Shown one piece after another: positions 24,301-32,100 of a stretch of 64,000 bases of DNA (positions are counted from its first letter, which is position 1; each line of letters begins with the position of its first letter). A program made the position numbers and the translations under genes. This DNA is from Sipunculus nudus (Eukaryota; Annelida; Sipuncula; Golfingiida; Sipunculidae): positions 97,085,642 through 97,149,641 of the forward strand of contig CM049306.1 of NCBI GenBank assembly GCA_026874595.1, in the 5' to 3' direction. Under the pieces are notes generated by a model. The model searched no databases. It was given only the letters and a program-made list of their open reading frames with translations, and was not told where the DNA came from.

Positions 24301-26737
24301 CTCAGGAATGGCTGGTTGGATTGTCATCAAATTTGGTGTGCTTATGGGTCTTGATGAACTTAAAACTAATATGTATGAACGATGATGCCACAACTTTATC
24401 TTAATTAGTTGCCTGTGCAAGGACATATTATCAACATTACAGTCAGCTGAGCATCATGACCCATTGGTCACTTGTTCTAAACTTAAGCCATGTCTGTCAA
24501 ATGTTAGTGCTAACTCATTATACAAGACCCATGGATGTCAGAGGTTAGTTACTGAAAATCATGGCTGACAGAGGTAAATAAGACCACCTCAAACTTAAAG
24601 CCACATTTGACCAGTCCAAAGGGTAGATTTTTTGCACAGATGGCACCGTATATCAAATGTATTTCTAACAGATGTACATAGAATAACCTATACAATGTTG
24701 ATCTTGGCTGTTGTTATCAGATGGATTGGAGACCTCAGTCTCAGATTGGTTACGGCATCTGTCTAAGCAGTGGAAGCCACCTCCAAAACAGAAGTACAAG
24801 CCCAGAAACAGGGGTCAATCCTCAGCAGAACAGACACATAAACATAAGGTGACTGTAGGGGGTTTGAAATATTCACCAGCACTGAAAACACTTGGTTTAT
24901 TAAATTTTGTCACTTTTTACAATGCATTGCTTTATGTTTGTGTTAATAAAACCTTTTAACAGTTTATCATTTGCCATAAAAATTTGTAGTTCTTAAGTAA
25001 ATTATTTAACAAGGGATCTGGTGAAAGAGAGTAAATGAGTGCTTCAGGACCATTTTATCTATTTTTCAAGAGTTAAAAAGAAGAAACAATTATAGTGCAA
25101 TGCAAGGTTCATATTATCTTTTGTTTTTAGGGTTACTACTATATTATGTGACATTTGCACACTGAGAACTCCCTTTATATTAATTTCATTTGTACCTCAC
25201 TGAATTCCCCCTTGTTCTTTACACTTCAGAACTGGAAATAAAGAGTCTGTTGAATGATGTTTTTAAAATATATATAAATATAGGTAATAAATTGTTTATA
25301 ATTATAGGACTTTTGGAGTTATCCTGAGGTCATAACAGTTCCTTCAATGAGCTAAAACATGGTTGTTATTATTTCTTATATTTTCTTCACTTTATATTCA
25401 TTCCATACTCAGCATCTGCTTTATTCTCTGGATTTTGCTTTTGACAGAAATCTGTCATCTGAACACTCTTTCATTTATTATTATTGAATTCCAGATAGAG
25501 ACACTTCACATTTATGGTCAACCTGGTGGAAATCTTTATTTATCCAAACATATGCTGACTGTTTCTGGAATTATATTTTTAAAAATGTAAATGTTTAAAT
25601 TACATTACATATGTGATGTTTTATATACAGTGAATTATACCCATTGCATAAATTGTATATTTTGTAAAACAGAAGGTAGAGCTGAAATGGGGAGATCAAC
25701 AAAGTCCATCAATAAACCCTGATACAGACCACCAAGTTGAGGAAGCACAAACAACAGAGCAGTCTGACAAACAGATGGTGGAGAATACAGGTGACACTAA
25801 ACGAGACACTGAGGAGCCAGCTCCTGACATCAAGACTGCTTCCAAGGAATTAAAAGTCAGTGAAGAAGCCATTGACAGAGACAGATTGAGGGTGGCATCT
25901 GCCTTTACAGCAGTTGTCATGGCAACAGCTGTAGCAGAATACATCAAAGGTTTACATGAGGACAATCATGGCAAAGTATCCCTAGAACAGGTATTGTATT
26001 TCACTAAATATGGGGATATTTTGGTAGTCAGAAAAGAAACTGAGCAATGTACATCTAAATATCCTCACATCCTCACTTATATTCACATCATAATAATCAT
26101 TTTGTACATTCGTAGCCTTTCTGTGTCAAAACACCTTATTTGTAACAGTATTGACAGTATAATTACAAAATATAACAGTTTCAGTTTTGCAAAAATGTGT
26201 TAGAAAAAAAGGCATTCATCAACCCAAAATTGAGACCTTATTTTCACAGTGTTAGAGATTTTTTTTTTTAATCTGCTTATCAATTCAGAGACAAGACCAA
26301 ACAAAGGTAAGATGTATGGTTTTATTAAAGACTTATCCAAAACATCTTTATGTAAAATCTTGGAAATTTAGCTCAGTATCAATGGTTAGAAATACAGTAT
26401 TAAAGTGCAAAAGAAAAAACTGGGACATAGTTGTGTCCTAATACATTAAGATAAAGAATATCAGAAAATTTTTTCATCTCAATAGGGTTTTCATGGTTTC
26501 TTTTGTCATACAGTGCTGTAGTGCTTGTTTATTCAATGAACATTCTGGTTTTCTCCCAAGGTGCAAGCAGCCACATTAGCATCTAAAATTGCCATAGCAA
26601 CCAATGATGGGAACATAGATGAAGCAGCCCAAGGAGTAATTAGTGCTGTGAAATCACTCAATCCTGTCAAAGTCAAGAAGCCCCTGGAGCATAAACTTGG
26701 ACAAAGTCTTAACACCAGAATATGTGTGGTTCTCTGA
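6187..26737 (+). CDS. Roco-family (Roc-COR) GTPase, MFHAS1-like, 5' partial
   Basis: Fourteen exons (listed separately) join in a consistent phase through GT-AG introns into about 797 residues. The first five encode a Roc (Ras-of-complex) GTPase: P-loop GASGAGKT, G3 in ELWDMTGRE, and a G4-like TCRD in place of the usual THxD. A COR-like region follows (LEEIPASGIIREVLLPLFWQ, then the EDQLKRLMRILVDLGLL helix). After it comes a C-terminal region with GDIQINWVFEFPLGVP and a charged, Ala-rich tail. Roco proteins are cytosolic GTP-binding scaffolds that dimerise through COR. No kinase domain is present, which points to the MFHAS1-like branch rather than LRRK. The first visible exon begins in mid-codon, so at least one upstream exon is missing; leucine-rich repeats, expected N-terminal in this branch, are not seen. 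A frameshift may truncate the last exon. It converges with the REXO4 gene. Confidence 0.85.
6291..9150 (+). repeat. 70-bp minisatellite, about 41 units, each with a 5' splice site
   Basis: Units start at 6291, 6361, 6431 and every 70 bases to 9091; the last is 60 bases long. Each unit holds 36 bases of exon a, the donor gtatat, and 34 bases of intron. Units are almost identical. Marker variants are tccagttata (6711, 7761, 8741), tcctgacata (6991, 8041, 9021) and tttgaaatct (7591, 8571). They recur at 1050 or 980 bases, so blocks of 14-15 units were duplicated. There are no unique spacers, so this is a tandem array and not a CRISPR. Confidence 0.97.
9151..9818 (+). other. Rest of the first Roco intron, unremarkable
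   Basis: AT-rich sequence between the minisatellite and the next acceptor (gcatttgtag). Frames here are short and not protein-like. Nothing further is recognised. Confidence 0.6.
9819..9895 (+). CDS. Roco exon b: Roc G3 motif
   Basis: It reads DVSKEGSVSEAMRELTFELW followed by DMTGRE. The DxxG motif of Roc is present (D-M-T-G). The acceptor is gcatttgtag and the donor GAGAG|gtatgt. Two leading bases complete the Asp codon begun in exon a; it ends in phase 0. Confidence 0.85.
10383..10505 (+). CDS. Roco exon c: Roc, HxxF(L) helix
   Basis: It reads VCLGVHHAFLAPRALNIVVF and continues NLLDRHTVETVRHFISLIQSK. This matches the strand and helix after G3 in Roc domains, where 'H..FL..RAL...V' is typical. 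It is 41 codons in phase 0, with donor TCAAAA|gtgagt. Confidence 0.85.
10652..10806 (+). CDS. Roco exon d: Roc G4-like TCRD
   Basis: It begins AVGGALLLVATCRDKV. The TCRD sits where Roco proteins have THxD for guanine recognition; Cys replaces His. A charged helix follows (HDEQCNRECLKQEIKRLR). The acceptor is ttttttccag and the donor CTCAG|gtcagt, phase 2. Confidence 0.85.
11230..12221 (+). mobile_element. Family A (HINE-like) element, short complete copy
   Basis: It starts with the AGCTCAG...CTGAGCT hairpin (11230-11258), followed by a 'gtccatcgtccatctgtctgtccgtcc' type tract. It ends with CAGCTTAGC, a tgacccttgggacc hairpin and CTTG (12218-12221) before T. Its interior matches parts of 1-1326, with a deletion. 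It lies in a Roco intron and is non-coding. Confidence 0.7.
12339..12450 (+). CDS. Roco exon e: end of Roc
   Basis: After completing a Ser codon it reads SSGGEQNKAEIKKLENQLAR and then ALPDKVYVVSCSNLK. The VYVVSC strand fits the last beta strand of Roc, the G5 region. The acceptor is gattctgcag; the donor is CTAAAG|gtatac, phase 0. Confidence 0.85.
12451..12976 (+). other. Roco intron, nothing recognised
   Basis: AT-rich, with no repeat family, RNA gene or protein-like frame that I can identify. Confidence 0.6.
12977..13189 (+). CDS. Roco exon f: Roc-COR linker
   Basis: 71 codons, beginning GIEELKSGICKTALSIKIPE and containing SLQELYQAVLLQQSEG. The acceptor is tgtacccaag and the donor GAACTG|gtgagt, both phase 0. 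It corresponds to the helix that links Roc to COR. Confidence 0.85.
13190..13895 (+). other. Roco intron, nothing recognised
   Basis: AT-rich with no recognisable repeat or gene. The next acceptor is weak in pyrimidines (aatataaaacag). Confidence 0.55.
13896..14144 (+). CDS. Roco exon g: COR domain
   Basis: 83 codons, beginning GLIMEVGSTESERLVCTNPT. It contains FHAEQFWPKKLGCKRPDPGL and ends SGIIREVLLPLFWQ. The 'G.I.E.LL..LW' pattern before an exon boundary is characteristic of COR. The donor is TGGCAG|gtgtgt, phase 0. Confidence 0.85.
14640..14915 (+). repeat. Inverted-repeat element, left arm
   Basis: It contains ggtaaacacagtccctgtgt, then taacaaggccacatgactgg, and ends aggagtaagcaaacagttcc. 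It matches, in inverse orientation, 15362-15785, which carries about 125 extra bases in the middle. A diverged direct copy lies near 40535-40785. Confidence 0.7.
15362..15785 (-). repeat. Inverted-repeat element, right arm
   Basis: Reverse complement partner of 14640-14915; the inner edge is aactgtttgcttactc. An 89-codon open frame on the minus strand (15772-15503) lies in it, partly in the segment missing from the other arm. It has no recognisable family and may be a transposon relic. Confidence 0.7.
16126..16311 (+). CDS. Roco exon h: COR domain continued
   Basis: 62 codons in phase 0 starting GPMVTEDQLKRLMRILVDLG. It continues MPRYGSLSIMEGFSLPLMDL and ends YMDKRP. The helix LMRILVDLGLL is typical of the COR winged-helix part. 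The acceptor is gtctgctgcag and the donor CGACCG|gtttgt. Confidence 0.85.
16312..17195 (+). other. Roco intron, nothing recognised
   Basis: AT-rich intronic sequence without an identifiable repeat or gene. Confidence 0.55.
17238..17417 (+). CDS. Roco exon i: post-COR region
   Basis: It begins QLNWTPHPFVGDIQINWVFE and ends HRWKYGVLTKYGE. The string 'W.f.FPlGvP' is the strand-rich region after COR in MFHAS1-like proteins. An alternative in-frame acceptor at 17195 (ctttatgctgcag) would add 14 codons reading WSFEDNLVLYLFKQ. The shorter form is preferred on protein grounds only. The donor is GGAGAG|gtaggg, phase 0. Confidence 0.8.
17782..18795 (+). mobile_element. Family C (HINE-like) element
   Basis: The 5' hairpin is AGCCCTCAGCC pairing with GGCTGATGGGCT just after it. 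A gtccgtccgtccgtccg tract follows, then about three core units of some 300 bp (markers 'gcgggatatctctaaaag' and 'gtcaagttcgaagatgggtg'). The exact palindrome GGTGGCGCCACC is at 18102. The 3' end repeats the arm (GGCTGAGGGCT, 18759-18769), then a perfect hairpin TCAGCTTCTGCTGA (18774-18787), then CTAG (18792-18795) and T. Non-coding; it lies in a Roco intron. Confidence 0.75.
18908..19072 (+). CDS. Roco exon j: C-terminal region
   Basis: 55 codons in phase 0, starting VLVCMEVSLDQVDICCRVNA. It continues VRMLWIHLAKHILPVNHFLQ and ends SAPGLFYK. The 'W..l...i..i......pGl.y' pattern resembles the region after COR in MFHAS1-like proteins. The acceptor is cattactag and the donor TACAAG|gtgagc. Confidence 0.85.
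19423..19591 (+). CDS. Roco exon k: C-terminal region
   Basis: It starts VGLLPLGQLFYNDKKDSSVT and ends LNIQKTMPIR plus one base. The acceptor is ttaatcctacag and the donor AGAG|gtgagt, phase 1. No enzyme motif is seen. Confidence 0.85.
22832..23276 (+). mobile_element. tRNA-derived SINE
   Basis: The head has a pol III A box (gtggctcaggggtagagtg) and a B box (gggttcgaatc). An unrelated body of about 370 bases and an A-rich tail follow. It is flanked by direct repeats aaaaatgtgatacaa (22817-22831 and about 23277-23291), and it splits a family-A core unit. The tRNA part does not fold with good acceptor pairing, so it is a SINE and not a functional tRNA gene. Confidence 0.8.
23777..23811. repeat. 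Perfect 14-bp palindrome
   Basis: CTTTTAGATAACAG and its exact reverse complement are separated by seven bases (ctgatat). One arm matches a family-B core sequence near 41490 (tttttgataacagcccatatct). The other arm looks templated from the first. Confidence 0.85.
24721..24848 (+). CDS. Roco exon l: basic linker
   Basis: It completes an Asp codon and then reads GLETSVSDWLRHLSKQWKPP followed by a basic Pro/Lys/Gln-rich stretch ending EQTHKHK. The acceptor is ttgttatcag and the donor CATAAG|gtgact, phase 0. Confidence 0.8.
24849..25672 (+). other. Roco intron, nothing recognised
   Basis: AT-rich intron; the open frame at 25363-25590 is a chance hydrophobic reading of T-rich DNA. The next acceptor is attttgtaaaacag. 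Confidence 0.55.
25673..25990 (+). CDS. Roco exon m: acidic then Ala-rich tail
   Basis: 106 codons in phase 0, starting KVELKWGDQQSPSINPDTDH. An acidic low-complexity stretch follows (EEAQTTEQSDKQ...), then a likely helix RLRVASAFTAVVMATAVAEY. The donor is GAACAG|gtattg. No catalytic motif is visible. Confidence 0.8.
26561..26737 (+). CDS. Roco exon n: C-terminus, possible frameshift
   Basis: It continues VQAATLASKIAIATNDGNID and ends at TGA 26735-26737 as RICVVL. From about 26695 the +1 frame reads more like protein (LDKVLTPEYVWFSDKDDKLD, to TGA 26805). This suggests a one-base indel between about 26647 and 26700, in the genome or in the assembly. The acceptor is ttctcccaag. Confidence 0.75.
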   Translation: MQAATLASKIAIATNDGNIDEAAQGVISAVKSLNPVKVKKPLEHKLGQSLNTRICVVL

Positions 26738-26821
26738 TAAAGATGACAAGTTGGACAGAACCAACAGTTCCAGGGATCAGACATCAAACCTCGTGGTCTC
26801 ACATTGAGACACAGCTGGGAA

Positions 26822-26827
26822 AATAAA
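26822..26827 (+). terminator. Candidate polyadenylation signal of the Roco gene
   Basis: AATAAA lies 85 bases after the annotated stop and 15 after the stop of the alternative frame. Confidence 0.4.
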
Positions 26828-27469
26828 TGGAATTTATTCAAAAGAGATTAAAGTGACAGTATTTACAACTTTGGTCTTGATCTGCTGGATATTACCCTGC
26901 ACTAAATATGTAAACTAGTAATGTACCTTGAGCTCCATTAAAAAATCTTAATTTATGAATTTTAAGGAGAAATCTCAGTTAAATTAATCTGTCCAATCAA
27001 GACTTGTAAGGATTCACCAGAGCACAGATTCATCAGTGAATTACTGTTATCAGTAATGCTAGAGGTCCCTGTATCAATATGTTCCTATAATTAAAAATCT
27101 GATATAAAATGGTCTGACATTTAAAAATAGATTTCCAGTGACATTTATTGAATCTAAGGTGAAATGTCATTGCCTGGAAATGAGCTGAATGGTCTCCAAC
27201 TGGTTAATCATTTGGAAAACAGTTTTATTAATTTAAGCAGAATAAGCTGTTTCTATGTGCAATGGAAATTATTTCTATATACAATGGAAAATTTGGCGTA
27301 AAATCTGAATCATAAGGTAATTAATATATATCACACTTTATATATATTTATATATGTATTATATGTTTATTTATATCCTAAAATGAGCAAAGTATTGTGA
27401 TATGTCATGATATACTGTAGTTGTCTTTTAATTCACAGGGGTTTTAATTTATCAGTATTCATGAATTGG

Positions 27470-27860
27470 AAAATTAATGGAAAATATGAAACCCTCGGAA
27501 ATAAGATGTCCCATTAACCAGTATGAACAAGAGGGCATGATGCATCTGCACAAAGCGATTAGTTATCACATCCCTGGAAACATGGAACATTTTTAATAAA
27601 CTGTGGATTGTATCAGAACCAGCTCATGCAAACCATGCAATAATAGTTGTGAAAACATTGACTGTGACACTGGTCATAATACAATGACTATTTCAGATAT
27701 TGAGCGAGATATTGTGGGGTTTGTTATTTATAATAAATGCAAAACTGTTGCACTTAGATTTCATAGGTTCTGGTGCAATCACAAAAATGAAACCCTCGCA
27801 AAATGTTCAAATTGAAGAAATCACAAAATTACAGCCCCACAAATATGAGGCCAACCAAAG
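27470..27860 (+). repeat. Dispersed repeat shared with 50520-50910
   Basis: Both copies, in the same orientation, share an ordered series of words: 'gaataagatg(t)cccat', 'gttatcacacc', 'aggttctggtg.aatcac' and 'gaaattcgacaaa'-like segments. They are well diverged. No termini or coding sequence are recognised. Confidence 0.5.
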
Positions 27861-28393
27861 TGTTATAAGTTAATGTTTGGTGCAATTTAGTTTCTTAAGG
27901 GTGACCCAATTACTGTTCTATGCCAAGCATGGAGAAAGTCATGGTTACATCATGTGACAGTTACTGCACACAGCATGTCATGAAACAGGGTGACAACTCT
28001 AAGGTATCATAATTAATTACCTGAAATTCTGTGCAAGGTCATGTATGGGGTTACCAGGGGTAAATTAGAGTAGTTTAAGTTAATGTATTACATAATTTTT
28101 CTTCATGTCTTGAGGACTGGATTAGATAACTTATTGGGAAAGACTAAAGTTTTTTTTTAAATGTCTAGAGTATTTTTTAAAATAATGCCTCTGCAGGACT
28201 GATGGAAAAAGTGTAATACAAATATGATTGAGGCATGATTAAATGAAAAATGTTAATTTTATAAAGAAAAACAATAACATTTTTTAGTTTATTAATTTTT
28301 TTTTTCAAATACACACATGATATATTAGTGGCATATAGCACAATGTATCATGATAGTGATATCTCTAATATGTAGCTCACACAGCACCCACAT

Positions 28394-28399
28394 TTTATT
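28394..28399 (-). terminator. Candidate polyadenylation signal of REXO4
   Basis: AATAAA on the minus strand, about 600 bases past the stop. No closer hexamer was found. Confidence 0.25.
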
Positions 28400-29002
28400 T
28401 TATTAAAATCTGAATATGCAAATGTATTAGGAATTAATATACATTTCCATGTTTAGGTGACAACAAAATGCATTTTTGTGCAAATTTTTCATTATTCCTT
28501 TAACTGAATTAAAACGTTTATCAATTACAAGCTGGTTTGTTGTTCCTTGCATTCCGTACCAGGAAACTTCTGTATTGTGAACACCTCTCTGCTGAGGCAG
28601 TCCCATGGAATGAAGAGTTCCATAACCTCTTTTACATGCAAAATCCCATTTAACCCCTGCAATTGCACAGAAATATTCTTTGATGCTTTTGAATATAAAC
28701 TTGTACTAGTATTTTATATGGTGAATAACTTTGTGCTGAATAAGCCACATCCCTCCAAAGTCATAAACCAGTTACTCTGATCAACAAAAAGAGAATATCA
28801 CTTATAGAAAAATATGACATATCATCAAGTTTTCCATAGAAAAACCATGAAATGATTCCCGCTTATGGTACTGAGTGAACGAATAAATGATACCGCAATG
28901 AAAGCAGGTCAGTCCACCTGTGCCTTCCAGTATTTACTGAAAAAAAAACGTTCTTAAATTTGCTTATTTTGGTGGCCTGTAAAACCCACAATGAGAAATT
29001 GA

Positions 29003-29143
29003 TCAAGTATCAATGTCCATGGTTTTCAGAGCCACAAGCGTCTTATTCTTTGAGCGTCTGTAAGCTTTCTTGAGTTTAATATCCTTCTCCCATTGAGTCC
29101 TAAACATGGTATATAACCGCACGGCTGCCTGGGCATCCTGAAC
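29003..29143 (-). CDS. REXO4: REXO4 exon 7: Exo III aspartate and stop
   Basis: It reads [20 protein letters not shown], then a basic tail ending MDIDT and TGA (29005-29003). The Asp of VQDAQ is the last metal ligand of the DEDDh set. The acceptor is tgacttgcag. Confidence 0.92.
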   Translation of the reverse strand, partial: VQDAQAAVRLYTMFRTQWEKDIKLKKAYRRSKNKTLVALKTMDIDT

Positions 29144-32100
29144 CTGCAAGTCAAAACAGACTCAATGTAAATGCTAACAGTAAATAGTGGTTTATGCACA
29201 CTTTACAATCTGGTCTGGAATACATTTAATTACAGTTAAATAAGGTGCCAGCTCTCAAGCATTGAGGTATACTAGGGTTTGATACATGTTTACTGTATTC
29301 CTGTTATGCCTTGACAGAACTGTTAACTGCAACCTATATATAACAAGATAATACATAAAGTGTACATGTACTCATTCCCACATGGTTGTAAAACAGAATG
29401 TGCTGAAACTTAATAATTCCCTTTTTTTAAACAGTTATCAGTAAAATTAATCCAAGAATTTGTGCTACTTGGTTTTAATTTACAAGGTAATTGACACTAT
29501 ATTTTAAGTGCACCACATGTTACTCTCTGATAACAGTGTAACAAATGAGTAATATAAAAGCCTCTAAAAGATACATCAATATATCATAAAGGGTCTGTAA
29601 CAGTCCCACCTACCTGAAACTACACCACTGAACCTAGCTCATTTTAACATGGCCCATGGAAAACCTGATCCAACACAATGACGGGTAATATCCTAATTAG
29701 TTATAAAAGGAGCATCTGAGCCCTCCATATCAGTCATGCAAAATGGTACTTACAGAGCTGTGCTCCCCTGACTGGACTTCCACACCCAGGGCCTTGGCAG
29801 TAAGCTTCTTCAGGGAGGGCGTGCGGTAATTGAACAGTTCTCTGAACCGCAAGTACCTCGCTGTGTCTCTCACCATCTTCCTGGGATGTGTGTAATATAG
29901 CACCTGAAAATTACCATGTAATCTCAGTGTCCTGGTTTATACATTACTAATTATGACGACTACAGAACCTATAGTCCTATACTGAACATAATTACATTAC
30001 GCAAGTTCAAGTTAAAGCATAAAGAATGTGATTTAAGTATGATGAATAGTTTTATCCTCTCTGAGTTTTAGAACACCTTAAGTCGCCTTGCAAACTAAGG
30101 GGGTGGCTATAAACAGATATGCGGCCAAAAAATTGGGATCTACATTATACCATGAAGCATAAGAAAGTTCTAGAACAGCTTTGAAACATTTGTGGCTGTT
30201 CTCAAGGAGTTGTTTGAAATGCCTTCTGGCAATGCAGACTACCCTCTTGTCGGACAGCCTTGAAGCCCACTCTGAAATGACAACCAAGCTAACCATTTGA
30301 CAGATCTATATACACATCCAAAACTATCATCCCTTTCACACTCATATTGCTTAATAACGAACAGCATATACACTGGATAATTGGCTATGATGGCATTTTA
30401 GCTTTGAAACAGAAATAACTAGTATCCCCAGACAATTAACCCCCCATCCCACCCCAGCCTCGAAGAATAGGATCCCATCTTAAATTCAGATGCAGAGACT
30501 GACACTTGGCAAGCAACCATGGTTTCTTATAACTATGGGCATATTTAAGGTAAAGGTCACTCTCTTAGGAGAGGTCATGATCCAAATTGAAATATATCTC
30601 ATTCCATAACCTATGTCCATATTTTTTAACTTAAATATATATATATGCATGATATGTAAGAAATCTGTCCTTTAGTTTTCAATTTATCATGCTCACAGAG
30701 CTGTCAAGTGGCAATGGTGGGGTATTAACAGGTGCAAAAGCAAGAAAACGACACAAGGTGGCGCCACCTGTATTCTGTCAAATGTATCAAGGTCATCAAT
30801 GTTCAAATTTGACCTAGCCATTGATAAGATGCATCAAACTTGTGGGTTTGGTGACTGTACCACAAATTCTTTTTGAGTTATTGCCCTAATATCATTTTAG
30901 CATAATCTTATGTCAATTCGATTTTTGCACCAATTCATGCATCCCTCAGTGAGATATTAAAGTTAACATCATTCAGCGTTATCGCCTCTGTGACCTTGAA
31001 AAATGCATCAAGGTCATCCATATTCTAACTTGGCCCAGCCCTTGATAAGATGCATCTTAACTGTAGGTTTGGTGACTGTACCACAAATTCTTTTTGAGTT
31101 ATTGCCCTAATATCATTTTAGCATAATCGCTGCTGTGACCTTGAAACAAGGACCTATGGGTCGGGCGCCCAGCTGTTATATATGATAAAAAAATATGATT
31201 TAGAAATGAGGCACATGCTGGTTTTATGTGGTAATAAAAATAAGCTGTATTATGAGTTGTTGTTTAGCTTATGTATGATTTTGATAGTACCTTTGGAGAC
31301 CGGGAAGAGGATTGATTTCATTTATTTTATTAACAAATGGAGTGCTATTGTCACACAGATTTTGACTTGTCCAATTTATAAGCAGAACATATAATATAAG
31401 AATTTTACTATTTATTAAAAAAAATTACAAATATTGTGCCAAATATAATTTTTATTTAAAATAATAAGAGAATTGTATGATTTTTAAAAATAAAATATAA
31501 CTGAAATGATTATTAAAATATTCAGTTTTCACCAAAGAATGATGTTAGAATCCAGAATATACAAAATTCACACATTTAAATAATGATCATAAGTACCTGG
31601 TGTTATGGCTTTTATTTATATTAAAAAAAAAAAAATGTAATATATTCATTTTGGACTAATTTCACATCAATGTACACACTAGACACAGTAGGAATCTAGA
31701 TTAATATTATCAACTGCATCTTTGTCTATCATTTATTTCCTTCATATGATCCCTAATGATTAGTAATGAATAATATGATTTACTTTTTTATCATAGAATT
31801 GAACTGAAAAATACCATAGGTGACTGCATGGTGTTATTTGGAATCATCGGTAACTGCAAGTTAATTTCCTGTTATTATCAACTATCAAATTCCTTTTCTA
31901 TTTTTCTTTAATTTGTTATTAAAAACCAATAAAAATTTAGTAATTTATTGTTAATTGTAATATTGTTGGTTAAAAGTACTAGATGAGTTGGGTTGGAGAC
32001 CTTGATCAACTGTGGCTGGCCATAAGCTGCCTGGCTGCCCCAGTTTATGCCTCGCCTCAAGCATGCATAATTTGCTGAAAGTTCAACAAGGTCAATATAC

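Larger units (their letters stand above)
19949..24474 (+). mobile_element. Family A tandem-core elements, about 12 units
   Basis: Two family-A 5' ends lie in one orientation, at 19949 and 21279 (AGCTCAGCTGACTG...). After them come about 12 diverged core units of about 330 bp, each beginning near 'ttaacagggcacaaatcgtaa' (about 20008, 20328, 20668, 21015, 21360, 21655, 21990, 22330, 22665, 23460, 23967, 24136). Most carry a ctggtggcgccacctg-like motif. The 3' end is GTCAGCTGAGC, hairpin TGACCCATTGGTCA (24457-24470), CTTG (24471-24474) and T. A SINE interrupts one unit. This fills the Roco intron between exons k and l. Confidence 0.75.
26828..29002. other. Convergent intergenic region
   Basis: Tail-to-tail spacer between the Roco and REXO4 genes, with 3' UTR sequence of both likely. 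A dispersed repeat occupies about 27470-27860. No other gene is seen. Confidence 0.6.

Noticed and set aside
25363-25590. 75-codon hydrophobic frame
   Set aside because: T-rich intron sequence with no splice or homology support.
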